Origin: Phyto melanocephala
Lineage: Eukaryota; Arthropoda; Insecta; Diptera; Rhinophoridae
Reading direction: 5' to 3'
Length of the DNA: 64,000 bases
Assembly (NCBI GenBank): GCA_941918925.1
Contig: OW799236.1
Span: forward strand, 119,299,062-119,363,061
Positions 13,489 through 25,056 of the stretch are shown here, piece by piece (positions within the stretch are counted from its first letter, which is position 1; the number at the start of each line of letters is the position of its first letter). The notes under the pieces were generated by a model. The model worked only from the letters and a program-made list of their open reading frames with translations. It ran no database searches and was not told where the DNA came from. A program made the translations under genes and the position numbers.

Positions 13489-14383
13489 TTGTTGTAATGT
13501 TGTTTTTGTGAAAAAAAAATTGAGGTGGTCGTGGGTTTTTGCTCATATCTCAGTTTTTTATACACCGATGTTTCTGATTTTCAGTACCGATCTACTCCCA
13601 AATATTTCTGATATTTTAATACCTTACCCGGGTCCAAGCAATTTCGGGGGGCTTCAAAAAGTTGATTTCAACATACACACGGACAGACGGACAAACTGAT
13701 AGAGCTTAATCGACTCCCCTATTCATAAGCTTTCAGAAAATATATACTTTATGGGGTCGGAAATGAAAATTGTAGAAATTTCACACGGAATGACAAACCT
13801 ATATATACCCTTTTTCACTGTGTGAAGGGTATAAAAACAAAACTCTGATATGATCAATACGATACTTTTTTTACCACGCCTACTATAACGTCCACTTTTT
13901 TTAATTATGTACTTACATCGTTATAGTTTTTAGTATTTTTTTTCAAATTGTACACAATTTATTATCCAGGTAATGCAGAAATAAACATTTAAGAGTCGGT
14001 CAACATCTATTTTTCATACTAATAAATATTAAGGGTGAGTCTCCCCAAGGGACGATTTATGCCTCAACTAATTAACGTAACGACTTCGATGAAATTTTAA
14101 ACTAAGATTGATCTGCATGCCGTGGAAAACATATCCTTAACGTTTTTTTTATGTAAAAAATAATTCTTACAAATTATTTATATGGCAAAACAACGTTTGC
14201 TGGGTCAGCCAATATAAAATAAAATTTATTAAAAAATATTATAAATGGAAAAAGTAAAATACACAAATTTAAAATGGTTTTGTTTTAATTTTTAAATTTT
14301 TGAAGTGAAGCTTCGACCATTTGTATGATGTCATGATCTATTATTTATTTTTCATTGTATTCAGTAGTGTTTACAATTTCATC

Positions 14384-15031
14384 ATGAAGAGATGTACGCA
14401 AGAACCACGTTAACAAATTATTCAGTTTTATTATCAAAATAATCTTTTTCCAGTTGCAACATTTCGCGCGCTTTTGCAATTTTATGGTCGTAATAATCGT
14501 CCAAGTGCGCTTGCTATTTGATGAATTGTTGAAAATTTTTAGCTTACAGTTTCTCTACATAATGTTCAAGTGCCAATAAGACAAAGAACCGCTCGAATTA
14601 TTATAAATATTGCTAACGTTCATGCAAGTGCTGCTGAAGACCAAAATTTGTCGATTCTAAGATGTTCTAAACAATTGGGACTGTCTCAAAACACAACCTG
14701 GCGGATTTTGAGAAAAGATTTGGGTTTGCAGCCGTATAAAATTGTTCACACTCATTAGCTATAGCCATTGAATCATCGGTTTGCTGATTTTGCCTTGGAG
14801 CAACTTAAAAACGCTTACGGTAACGCTTATTTCAAGAAATTGTGAACACCATTAGACTATTTCTTGTGGGGTTATTTAAAGTCATTGGTCTTTCGAAATA
14901 AACCAGATTCGCTTCAAGCTTTACGAGCCAATATTGAACGTGTCATTCATCACATACGACTTGATTTAGTTGAAAAACTGCTCGAAAATTGGGTATTCTT
15001 CCCTGCAGAAGAAGTCGAGGAGGCCATTTGA
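14384..15031 (+). pseudogene. Internally deleted mariner-like transposase relic
   Basis: An ATG at 14384 opens a frame reading QIIQFYYQNNLFPVATFRAL and LLQFYGRNNRP, the first mariner helix-turn-helix. It is followed by RTARIIINIANVHASAAEDQ, LSILRCSKQLGLSQ and WRILRKDLGLQPYKI (second HTH, to about 14745). The catalytic core is then missing: sequence jumps near 14840 to DYFLWGYLKSLVFRNKPDS and the C-terminus LLENWVFFPAEEVEEAI, with a TGA at 15029-15031. The first two catalytic Asp blocks are gone. At about 648 bp against the usual ~1,040, roughly 400 bases are deleted, as in many non-autonomous mariners. Stops and frameshifts are also present. Confidence 0.85.
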
Positions 15032-15127
15032 ATTACGTTAATTGTATCTATAGTAGTTCACATTAAATAAAAAACTTTGGAATATCCTTAACAATAAGTT
15101 TTTTTTTTTTAAGAAATCATATCATTC

Positions 15128-15528
15128 CCCAGCAAAAAAATCTATGACAAAGAAGTGAATTTGCAGGTGTTCGACTGGTGACAAAGTGATTAAATTGAGG
15201 TAAAAACACTAATGATTTTAACATGAGCGTGTCATTGGAGATCATGTGTTTACATGAATACAATAATGAACTGCATTCCTTTTTAATAAGTGCATAGAAC
15301 TCATGCATATTTGATGAGAAGCATCGGATGTTTCATTAGTTGAATTTGTTTGTTTACCTGAATTCTTTAAGATATTTTGCATGATGTTGCTTTCGTTTTT
15401 AAGCACATCATTTAGAAGAATTTTTTTTGCAGTTAGAAAGTCATTTAGAATAAATGTTTTAACATAATTGATTTAGAAGTTTTGAAAATGTAATTCGCTT
15501 TGAACTACTTCTAGTTTTTTTTGCTGGG
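15128..15528 (-). mobile_element. MITE-like repeat with CCCAGCAAAAAAA ends, copy 2
   Basis: Terminal inverted repeats are visible: CCCAGCAAAAAAA at 15128-15140 and its complement TTTTTTTTGCTGGG at 15515-15528. The ~400-bp interior is non-coding and is the reverse complement of 6299-6655, so orientation is given relative to that copy. No clear target-site duplication was found. The superfamily is unresolved. Confidence 0.75.
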
Positions 15529-17359
15529 TCTTATTGAAAAACATTTTATTAAGGGAAGGTATGTATGTATATCAAGAGTTTGAATATAAATTTTGTTTAA
15601 TTAAACTTTTATAAACTTAAAAATTTATTAGAAATATGGAGCTCAAAGTTTAAAATTTCCATGAATTCCTACTTCCTTATTACCATACTTGAATTCTTTA
15701 AAGCAATTTTCCTCTTAAAATCGTAGTTTGTTGCAATTTAATAACAAATACTGCAATATGTGATGAAAAAGTGGCAAAAAAAGGGAGCAAATCTAATTAT
15801 ACGCGCTTTGGTTTTATGATTAGTAATCACCTAATGGTCGGTTTGTATTGGCAAGCCGACTAAAACCAATGGACCAACAACATTTGCGCAAACACACGCA
15901 CCTAATCACGTTTGTGTGTGTAAAAAAGTAAATATAAATTTTAATGATCAAATGTGTGAAATTGATATTGGTTTGGGGATTACGCTCAAATTTACATACA
16001 GTCATTCTTTTATTCGTTGTATTTCATACATTTATACAAAAATAATGTACATTTTGAAATACAGACATGCATGTGCATAGTTCATTGCCAACTGTTTACA
16101 TCTGTAACATTTGCAGTGCAACAGATTTTGTTTTTCGTGAACAAAAAGAGAAAACAATTTTTTTTGATTATACTTTGCATTTTGTTGACCGAAATGTGTA
16201 AACTGTAACCAAATATGAGGAGAATAGCAAAAATAAATAAAATCTAAATAGAATTGTAATTAATGTGAAAATACTTTGCAACACGTACTCACACATATTC
16301 ACACATATTCATCGAATAAACTGTTAAACACACAACATTGCGATATACATAAACATGTGGTTGTGATAATTGTAATTTTTTTTCCTCAATAGCGCCTAAT
16401 TATGGTTAATGTTAAATAATTAGAATTTAAGCAAATTAAGAAAAGTTCTTAATTAGAAAAGAAAAAGTTGTTTAAAAACTAGAATTTTTATTTGTAACAT
16501 ATTATCGATAAATGTCAATTTTTCAAAACATTCCAGGGAGAAAAAGTAGGATACGTTTGTATAGGTAATACTGCCAGCCAAGTTGACTATTTTTTGTGTC
16601 AAATTATATTTCAAACTCCATATATAAGAAAAGAAGAACAAACAATGTAGTTGTTGCCCTATCGCCTTATGTGAACACTACTGTGTACCACTGACGCTCT
16701 ACCTATTCGAACTAACCTACTATTTTAGTTGGACCACCATTTTTAATTAGCTGAACTTTTACATTTATGTATCTTTGTACTATCTTTTATTTTGTTTTGC
16801 CGAATCGATCAAATCAGTCTATAACTGAAAATCGTCAAAATATTGGAGGTGTCTTTTTATTGTTGTAAAACTTGAAATAATAAATAATTAAACTTTTATT
16901 ATTTATTTTAAATCAATAAAACATATCATAAATTTACAAATTCAGGGCTTGGAGAAAAATTTATGAGAGTAAATAGAACATTTTTTTTATTCCATTCAAA
17001 AGTTTGAACCATATAAACACAAAACTTCGACTCTTCCAAAATTGTTTTAAATTTGTTAACCGTGTTGGGACGTTAATGAAAACAAGAGTTGAATCCGAAA
17101 TGCTATCTTGTAAAAATATATAAAATATTTTTTTAACAATGTGCTTAATTACTATTTCAATTTACGTGTTAAAAGTAAAAGTTATCATTTAAAAAGCTAT
17201 TAAAAACATTTAAAAATTCTAAAAAAAGTCACCTCAATTTTATTTTTACTAAAATTTACTACAGCTGCAACACCCGCATGCCCGAAATCATATATAAATG
17301 CAATTTTTATAATCATGACGAAATCTGTTTATAACATATCGAAATATTCACTCTACACC
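15529..17359. other. AT-rich intergenic DNA with one small dispersed repeat
   Basis: No gene is recognised. A fragment at 16572-16632 is related to 26071-26126 and is listed separately. The frames at 15820-16005, 16017-16208 and 16453-16641 show no domains. Confidence 0.55.
16572..16632 (+). repeat. Short dispersed repeat (paired with 26071-26126)
   Basis: CCAGCC, then GACTATTTTTTGTGTC, then TTTCAAACTCCATATATAA match, in order and inverted, the sequence at 26071-26126. The fragment is only about 60 bp. Its class is unknown. Confidence 0.5.
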
Positions 17360-17570
17360 CTTTATATTATTTATGTTCTGAGTCCTGTTTATCCCTTAGG
17401 ATTATCTAGTTATGTCTGTCTGTCTGTCTGTCCATCTGTCTGTCATGTTTTCAGTCCCTCTGTCTGTCAGTTGAAAGCACTGCAAAATTTTTCTAGAATA
17501 TTTCCTTTATACGAGAAATGTATGGTATTGAACACAGGCTATAGTTTTCTACTAGGAAGAAAGTTATAAA
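17360..17570 (-). mobile_element. Family B-like mini-me fragment with GTCT run
   Basis: The order ATCTAGTTATG, then (GTCT)n with GTCC and GTCA variants (17415-17470), then GTTGAAAGCAC, GCAAAATTTTTCTAGAAT and TTTCCTTTATAC parallels family B copy 2 read from 55990 to 56095. The ends are not preserved. The open frame across it is a by-product of the microsatellite. Confidence 0.65.
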
Positions 17571-19451
17571 ATGCAGTGCAAAAGCAATCATAAAAATGTT
17601 TTTCTGAAATCGAATTAAATGCGAATGCGTCTAAACGAAAAAACAAGTAACAACATTTCACTGGTATATTTTCTAAGGTACAATTTATGATTAAAAAAAA
17701 AAAAAAAAATTTAAATTTAAAAAAAAAGAAGTTAGAGATCAAAGATTTTGTAAGAAACAGGGATTCTCCCTTGTAGTATCTAAGTTGAATACATTAGCAG
17801 AAATTACTTTGAAATGGATATTGTATCGCCTTCGGAAATATTGTAGTGAAAGGAAGTAGTTAATATCACTACTACTGTAAAATGACATAGGTTTTTTGAG
17901 ACTTCATAAAAGGAATATAATTTTTAACAAATTGGATTTTAACAAAGTATCTAATATATATTTTAGTACAACAAAATCTTTCGGTAGAGAGTTTAGTGCT
18001 CTTACTATTTTTAAATTATTGTTTTACTTTAAATTTTTTTCTTTAAGTAATGCAATCTTCGAATGTGATCTCAATATAAAAATTATATCTTCTAGAAGCA
18101 ACCTATAGTTGAATACTTTGAAACAATTACTTTCAATTTCTGTAAAATAGCTCCATTAAATTTTGTGATTGAAAGGTATCATACTTACATTCAATATTGA
18201 GAACGCCGGTAATTAAAGCGAAAGTTTCCGGAAATGTTTTAAAGTCTTAAATTTCGGGAAATAAATATATATAAGCTCTTTAAAAATGTTCTCTGAAACT
18301 TAGACAGGCTATTATTCATTAAGGGATTTAAACAAAGGGACTCTGATTACTGATACTGATTTTGTTTTCAATTCTATTAATAAGTCTTTTAGCCTCCACA
18401 GTTTATCATTTATAACTTAAAATCAATAGCATTGACTAATATTTAATATAATGAAAGGTCTTCGGGAACATAAAACTAATTTCAGTTTATATTTATATTT
18501 TATTCTTTTATTCTTATATTTTATATTTTATTCTTACTCTTTCAACTAAAAAGCATAAAGTTGTATTAAATACTTAACACAAGAAAAATTTTAGTTAGCA
18601 AAAGAACACTATAAATTAATTTCAGTTCTTAAAAGTAGTTTTCTAATCTTTAAATAACTTTTCAATTAATTGTCAGAATAAAAATTCAAAACACACGCAT
18701 GTAGACGCACATACTATAGACAGTGGACTAGGGATAACGACAACAAATTAAAACCTTCAGTGTTTGTGTTGAGTATTAAAAAATTTGGTTTAAAAAATAA
18801 ATTGCCATTAAAAAAAATATTTTAATTTCTTTATTATATTTCTTTTGGGCGTTAATGGTTTAAATAAAAATATTGCCAATAAGGAACACTGTGTGTGAAA
18901 AGGTTACGATTTTTCTATGTGAAGTGCAGTGTTCACGTTATTGCGGGTAGCCCGTACACAAAGGCAAAATGCATTGTTATATTATTCTGCATATAAAACA
19001 TATGTTGAAAGTAAATAAATAAATAAATTTAAGTTTCTTTTCATTATTATTTATAAAACATAACAAAGTAAGTGTGTACGTTTATGTTGTTCTTTAAGAT
19101 TTTTATTCTTTTAATTTTCATATTTATTTTCATTTCTATATGCCATAACACAGCAACAACAACAGCAGCAATAAAAACATTAGTTATAATAAATGAATAT
19201 TTTTCTTGTGCACAAATTTCATGTATCAATTTGTAAATTCTTGGTTTTTATAAAAATTTTTTACATAATTTATTGCGAAATGTTATTATTTTTTTGTTTT
19301 TAAGGGAAGAAAATATACGCATAAATGTATTTAAGAAAATATTTCAATATTTGCTTGTAGTTGTAGAAATATTTGTGGCTGTATATCAATATGCAGTACA
19401 AGCATTTAAGTTTTGTATTACAGTATTTTTGACACTGGAAGAAAAATTATA
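17571..19451. other. AT-rich intergenic DNA, nothing recognised
   Basis: About 1.9 kb with no recognisable gene or element. Simple T-rich patches such as TTTATATTTTATTC (18488-18540) are present. Confidence 0.55.
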
Positions 19452-19470
19452 TTAGGTTAGGTTAGGTTAG
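19452..19470 (+). repeat. (TTAGG)3.8 tail of the adjacent retrotransposon
   Basis: Three full TTAGG units plus TTAG abut the 3' end of the minus-strand retrotransposon relic, where they would read as a CCTAA tail. TTAGG is the ancestral insect telomere repeat, which Diptera have lost. Confidence 0.85.
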
Positions 19471-20760
19471 ATTCGGAAGTCGCCCGAAGGCATAGCTCAC
19501 TTGGGTCCCCCCAGAGGTCCCATTATGATACCGTAGGCACCAACGCCAATATGTCTATGTCCTCTTGCCGTCGTTTCTAAGCCATCCTGTCCTGTTTACA
19601 AAGGTGTGGATCTTTCCCAGACCAACTGCGGAAAGACAAGTCTTACTTTCAAATATTCGCTGACCTAGAATCCAGTGAATCAGGTCCCTGAATACAGAAC
19701 AATTACAGAGCAGATGTTCAGTTGTCTTCTCCTCTTCCTCGTTATAGAAACTTCTGCAGAAGTCAAGCAAGGGATATTTAGCCTTTTCGCATGTGTAACT
19801 ATAGGCCAGTATCCGGTAATGACCGCTATGAGGTTCCTAAGGTAGATTCGGGGCATATTCGAGAGACACCCGGCAATCCTGGGCAATTTTCAATGTGCTG
19901 TACACACTCTCCAAGAATCTAATAACCACTTTGCTGTCAGTAAATATATGAATATCCCTGCCAGATATTCCATTATACTTGTAATCAATAGGAGAAGCAA
20001 TATCGATCATACTCAAAATCCTGGCAAGTCCATAATTTACATACCTTCATGCCCTTCTGGCATTCAGCTTCAGTGCGGTGTCCGCAGCATCTGCTTAGCC
20101 AAGATGTTAGGTGGTAACCAGTTCAAAATAGTGAACAGTGTTTTAGATGGGGTGGTCCTAAGAGCACCTGTTATCATAATCGCAGCCATTCTCATAATAT
20201 TTCGAATCTGTCCTGGTGGATTCTCTTCTCCAGCACCATACACCAGACTGCCGTTCCGTAATAAAGAATTGGTCTGACAACAGAATCGTATAGCCAGTAT
20301 AAGTTCCTTGGGTTAATACCCCAATTAAAGCCAATTGCCCTCTTGCTGCAGTATAATACAGTTGCCGCAATAGTGGTCCTATATTTTGTGTTCAGGTTCC
20401 AGTTTGTTTGCTATCCAATACGAGACCCAAATATTTGGCATTATCGGATAGCGCTAGTGCCACTCCATCTGTCCTAGGTGTAGCAAAGATTGGTATTTTG
20501 TACCTCCTTGTGAACAGTACCAGTTCCGTTTTGCCAAGATTGACTCCCAACCCACATCCCTGGCACCATATAAGTATTAACGTTAGCGTAGATTCTAAGA
20601 GCTCCGAGAGCAATCCAGGATCTTTGCCCGTAGCTGCTACAGCCACATCAACCGCATAAGCAACAGTCATGCAGGATGGCCCTAAACAGGATGTTAATGT
20701 TGATGTTTACAGCCACCTTGGAGATGCTAGAGGCGCCTAAAGTTGACTCTATGAGCCTAT
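19471..20760 (-). pseudogene. 5'-truncated RNase-H-bearing non-LTR retrotransposon relic
   Basis: Read on the minus strand from about 20670, the frames show the end of a reverse transcriptase. AYAVDVAVA stands where the catalytic YADD belongs (the first Asp is replaced by Val), then GLGVNLGKTELVLFTRR, ALALSDNAKYLGLVLD, KRAIGFNWGINPRNLYWLYD and RPILYYGTAVW, then ITGALRTTPSKTL of the thumb/connection region. An RNase H block follows with IFTDSKVVIRFLES near 19940, and a C-terminal CRSFYNEEEEKTTEHLLCNC zinc-knuckle-like motif with FVNRTGWL near 19600. Endonuclease, ORF1 and most of the RT are absent (typical 5' truncation). Frameshifts are frequent. The pattern fits I/LOA-type or related clades; the exact clade cannot be assigned by eye. 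Confidence 0.85.
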
Positions 20761-22319
20761 GCTTTATTTATTTATTTAAAAATTAGTTATAGACTAGCAC
20801 AACAAGATAAATATCTTATAAATGACAGAACTAGTCGTTTAAATTATATACAATTTAATGGATGTTAAACTAATGCCATACATTTTGAAAACGTTGTATA
20901 AAAAAAAAGATTTAAATAGAGTTTAAGATTTGAGTAATTTAAAGTAAAAGTGTACTTGTTTTATATACTTTTGCGCTTTTTCCAATCGATCGATCTTGAG
21001 ATGTTGAAGAAAATAGGATACATTTTTTCGGTATAAAAAATTCCATTGTATTTTATATGACCACACCTTAGGTCCCAGCCCTTCCTAGTATAATTTTCAC
21101 TCTTATATATTTCATTAAATATTTAAAATCTGTATTATATTTTTTACACAAATTTACTCAAGAAAATACAATATCATTTCTGGCAAGTGTATGCAGCAAA
21201 AAATCGCAATCTTTCCATACGCTCTAAACTGTAATATTTCATATTCCTCTCAAATAGTCAAATGTGTAAGTATGTGTACGTTACATTTTTATTTTTCAAT
21301 GTGAAATATTTGTCCATATGCTAAGTAATATAAGATGTGAATTTAAATATGCAAAAAAAAATGCATAATATACCAACATTATTATCTTACACACATATTC
21401 ATTCAGTTCAAGAGAAATTTGTATTTATACTATATATTCTCATCTGCTTGTGCGTCTTTAAGAGACATGTTTTCTATAAGAAAAAAAACGAGACAATAAA
21501 CTAAAAAATATAACATTATGTTTGGGTCAGTGAAATTCATAAATCACATGTATAATTTTCATTTGAAACTATGTATTATTTATTTATATGAATACTTATG
21601 TATGTATGTATTTGTGCACCCATACGTATACACGGACGCATGCTTTTTTGTGCACATTGTTTACGTTTTGTAAAAAACAAATTTGATTTTTATATGTTTT
21701 ATATTAAGTATTTTTTTCACATTTTATGTTTAAGTAAGCTTTATATGATTGCTCAAAATACCTCATGTGTGTGGGACCTTAAAAGGAATTTTAAAAATAA
21801 TTTTTATTAAGAGACTGTTTTTTTTTCTTTAACAAAAATTCAACAATTGTGATTTCCTTTCACAAAGGACTTACATTATTTGTGTTTATTTTTATTTCAA
21901 TAGATTAAATTTGATTTGTTGCTTTAGTTTTGTCAGTAAAAGAGATTTTAAATCTTTTTAAGCAATTAGAAAAGTAAGAAAGTTTTAGGAAAATTATTCG
22001 TAAATATTTAATATTGCAGTCAAAAAGTTATAAAAATTTTATATTTAATGGTACAGAAAACGATATTTATAATTTACAATTCTTAATAAATTTTATTAAA
22101 CCTTCATTAGACCTTCATAAATATTGATATTCACAAGTAGAAAATTCGTAACTCGTACTTTTTACGGAATTAAGTTTTTTAGTAATAAACCTCGAAACAA
22201 ATATATAATGTATTTATTTTTAAGCTCTTAAATATGCAAATCAGTCAAGCCTTAATGCTTTGGTATTGGACTTGAGACATATAGGAGGGCAAAGCTTACA
22301 TATCTCTTTTGATTTGAGG
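20761..22319. other. AT-rich intergenic DNA, nothing recognised
   Basis: No gene or element is recognised. The frame at 21598-21810 starts in a short TATG run and has no domain. Confidence 0.55.
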
Positions 22320-23227
22320 TGAATATCGCAACTTATGAGTTGAGATTGAAAGTCGGAACTCATTCCATTAATGATTTTACAGTTTCTTCTGTTACCTTTT
22401 TTAAGGATGTGATCCATCTACACTTAAAATCGGACATGTTCTGGGACAGATTCATTATTCTTTGAATACTACTCAAGTGCCTTTTTATCAGAATGACATA
22501 ATACCAAATCAGGCCAAAAATATGTAGGCACTCGGTGCTGTCTCCAAAAAGGTAAAAGTAGTTTTTGTAGTCACACCGTGATAAAAATTCATATGTTTAT
22601 CGTGTCTGATGCCACAAATGCTTGGCTTCGTTTGAACACAACTGCAAATAACTTGCCACACGAGAAATTTCTTAGGGAATTTTGTTAGTTTTTTGTCTGG
22701 AACTCTTCCTGAATATTACCTCTTTCATCAGCAACATAAAAATCTTGACCGGGAAGTTGTGAAAACTCTGCCAGTACGTATGTTTTGTTATCCATCGCAC
22801 AACAGCTGTATTTTTTTATGAAATCTGCCTTCAATTTTTTCGTTGGTTTTTTTGCTTTTAATTCGGTAATGAACGAATTGCTATCTGGAACTTTCTGAAC
22901 TTTGTATGTCTTCAGTCCAGCATAAGCTTTGGCCCTTTGGACAAAACTTTAAGAGCATTTCACCGTACGCGCTACTTTTCTGATAGACGTGTTAGGTGCT
23001 TTTCGAAGGAGTTGATCGACTTCTTTTCGCCAATATTCCTTGTACTTCTTCTATTTCCTGATCCAGGTTTTCTTTCAATGCTTTGGCCTTTCTTAAACCG
23101 TTTAATGACATTTGAAACAGTTCGAGGGTCATCTTTCAAATTTTTTTGCTATTCTTTTAAAATTCCTTGACGGATTTTTTTTTTAAGTTTTAATTATATT
23201 TTCACGTACTTTTTTTTCGCAGTCCAT
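22320..23227 (-). pseudogene. Tc1/mariner-superfamily transposase relic (not a classical mariner)
   Basis: From an ATG at 23227 (minus) the pieces read MDCEKKVRENIIKT, FKRIAKKFE, DPRTVSNVIKRFKKGQSIER and KPGSGNRRSTRN (HTH pair). They continue with LRKAPNTSIRKVARTVKCS, AKAYAGLKTYKVQKVPDSN, then CCAMDNKTYVLAEFSQLPGQ (first catalytic Asp in the MDNKTY block) and KFPKKFLVWQVICSC. Near 22520 is FWPDLVLCHSDKKALE (second Asp). Near 22340 is KKVTEETVKSLM. A third acidic block is only vaguely visible near 22440. Multiple frameshifts and stops interrupt it. It is a different lineage from the WFQQDGAT-type mariners elsewhere in the window. No inverted repeats were identified. Confidence 0.8.
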
Positions 23228-24020
23228 TTTTATCGTAATAACAATTGAAAATATTTAAATAAGTTTTAAAATAATAGTATCTTATAAATATATAAAAGCT
23301 AACGTGATAAGAGGAAAAATTGCTTTGTGTAGGATTTGAGTTTTATTTAACTTAATGCAAATACAAATTTTTTTCGATCACTCCATAAAAATCAAATAAT
23401 TCATGTATCGATATTGCATATAACCAAAGCTATTTGGTTAATTTTTTTCTTAGATTCGAAATTTTCACGCGATGGCTTCTAAAATAAAAACGATTTCTGC
23501 TAAGTTTTAAAATATTTAAGTTTTTAATATATTGGCTACTATTCACTTCTCATTTTTTCAAAGTTTAAGAAAATTTTAGCCAAAAGTCGAAGAATAAAAA
23601 CACTCCGCCACTTTTTTAATTTTCATTTTGCTTAACAAGAAAAAAAATACAATAAATGTAATCCTACTAATACATAAATTAATTTTAATTTTTGGATGCT
23701 AAGAGGTTTGGATTTTTGTTACATGAAATTTGGTATACAGACAGATAACAACCTAGACGAATACAAACTTTACCCTTCGTCCTGACAGGTCGCCAGAATA
23801 CGCAAGAATTCTAATAAAAATTTAACACCACACCCCCCCCCCCCCCCTAAAATGCATTAGTTTAACAAGCATGACCTACTGTTTCATTGTACATTTTATA
23901 TAACTGTTTGAGCAATTTTTTATTTGCAGTAACCAAACAATTTTTATTTATTAAACAAATTTAAGCACAATTTTTTTCTATAGTTTTTCTTTTCGCTTAA
24001 AATCTACATAAATATCATGT
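23228..24020. other. AT-rich intergenic DNA with a C homopolymer
   Basis: No gene is recognised. A 15-base C run lies at 23833-23847. The segment 23700-23860 could be the upstream part of the mini-me-like fragment at 24021-24160, but no diagnostic block is present. Confidence 0.5.
23833..23847 (+). repeat. C15 homopolymer
   Basis: An uninterrupted run of 15 C stands out in strongly AT-rich surroundings. It could be real or length-uncertain from sequencing. Confidence 0.85.
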
Positions 24021-24160
24021 TATCAGGAGACGGACAGAAGGACGGATATCACTTGATCTTAATAGGTCTAAATTTATAAACGCTTATATAAAATATATGT
24101 TTAAAGGCGTCTTAAGATTATATTTCGACATGCCAATAGAATGACAAAATATTTAAAACC
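24021..24160 (+). mobile_element. Decayed mini-me-like fragment (family B type)
   Basis: GGAGACGGACAGAAGGACGG (the GTCY complement), then AAAATATATGTTTAAAGGCG in the place of the ATATATACTTTATGGGGTC core, then TATTTCGACATG and AATAGAATGACAAAAT. The order and spacing match the 3' half of family B. The ends are lost. Confidence 0.6.
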
Positions 24161-25025
24161 ATATTGTGTCATTGTCAAAACTTGTCAAAACTTTATTTCA
24201 TGACTAAAACAGTCCCTGCTGTTATTAAATTCGAAAGTGATGTAACTTAATTTTAATTAAGCTCTTGATATACATATTTAAAAGAAAACTATGACGATTA
24301 TACCAAGACACTTAGATATGCAAAACAATGAATCTTTAAAATAATAGAAACGATTATATTAAAATTAAACATACTTTATGTGTGTTTTTAATATAAAATT
24401 AATTTTTACATACTTTTGTTTAAATGGGTCACATATTGTAGAAACTATATAACCTCAAAATTTATAGAAGTATAATAAAGGCGCATAGGTTAAGTTTGAG
24501 TTTATTATTTATATTTTTAAATTTATTATTACAATTTAAATATACTAGCATGTTCACATTCATTTATTATTGTATAAAAACAACTACAATAACTTAGTTT
24601 CTTAAAATTATATTTAATAATATTTTAAATGTCTTGGTCATCCACATACGCACAAACATTATCTAAAAGAAAAACATTTATATAAATAAATATTTTAAAT
24701 TATCTGGAAATATTTAAAATGTTATGAACAAATGAAAAACATAACAATTTATGTTAACAATTTTAATTGGTATTTAAAGAATTTGATATTGTCTTACGAA
24801 ATTGTATAATTAATTTTTTTTTTTTTTTTTTAAGTGAAAAATATTTAATATTGTCTTTTCAATTAATTTTTGGAGAAAAAAATTAGATAAGATATAAAAT
24901 ACAAAAATATATTGTTTGTAAGTTGAGACAAACAATAAAATTCCATTAAATTGATGTGCATTTAATATCTCTAATTTGATATGTTTTAAATTAAAAACAA
25001 AACAATGTTTCCATGAACAAACACG

Positions 25026-25056
25026 TATACATACATACATACATACATACATACAT
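25026..25056 (+). repeat. (TACA)n microsatellite
   Basis: About seven units of ATAC/TACA run uninterrupted. No surrounding mini-me blocks were recognised. Confidence 0.9.

Larger units (their letters stand above)
13093..13833 (+). mobile_element. Family A mini-me/Helentron-like element, copy c (plus)
   Basis: It starts AACAAGTAAGAG...ATTCGGCC; the rest of the first hairpin and the adjacent TATACCC block are deleted compared with the copy at 49511-50392. Next come an A-rich/TA-rich tract (13233-13400), a tRNA-like segment (13410-13452, minus sense), a (TATG)n run (13459-13488), TTTTTGCTCATATCTCAG, GATTTCAACATACACACGG, a short GACR microsatellite, TATATACTTTATGGGGTCGG, ACGGAATGACAAA, and the 3' hairpin ending GTGTGAAGGGTATA. 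It is non-coding. Its nearest known design is the dipteran mini-me/DINE-1 group with (GTCY)n proto-microsatellites. Confidence 0.85.
12900..14212 (+). mobile_element. Non-autonomous Helitron, split by a mini-me-like insertion
   Basis: The 5' end starts TCTAATAAATATATAAAATT after an A (12899), the usual Helitron TC start at an A-T insertion site. Near the 3' end is a short hairpin, GCAAA-ACAACG-TTTGC (14184-14199), followed by TGGGTCAGC and a decayed CTRR end (CCAA at 14209-14212, then T). Two copies of TCGGTCAACATCYATTTTTC (near 13012 and 13994) form an internal direct repeat. Positions 13093-13833 are a separate family A element inserted later, so the Helitron proper is about 570 bp. No Rep/helicase coding is present. 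Confidence 0.7.

Noticed and set aside
19948..20277. 109-codon plus-strand frame (and 20408-20659)
   Set aside because: Antisense shadows of the non-LTR retrotransposon relic, which has clear reverse transcriptase and RNase H motifs on the minus strand.
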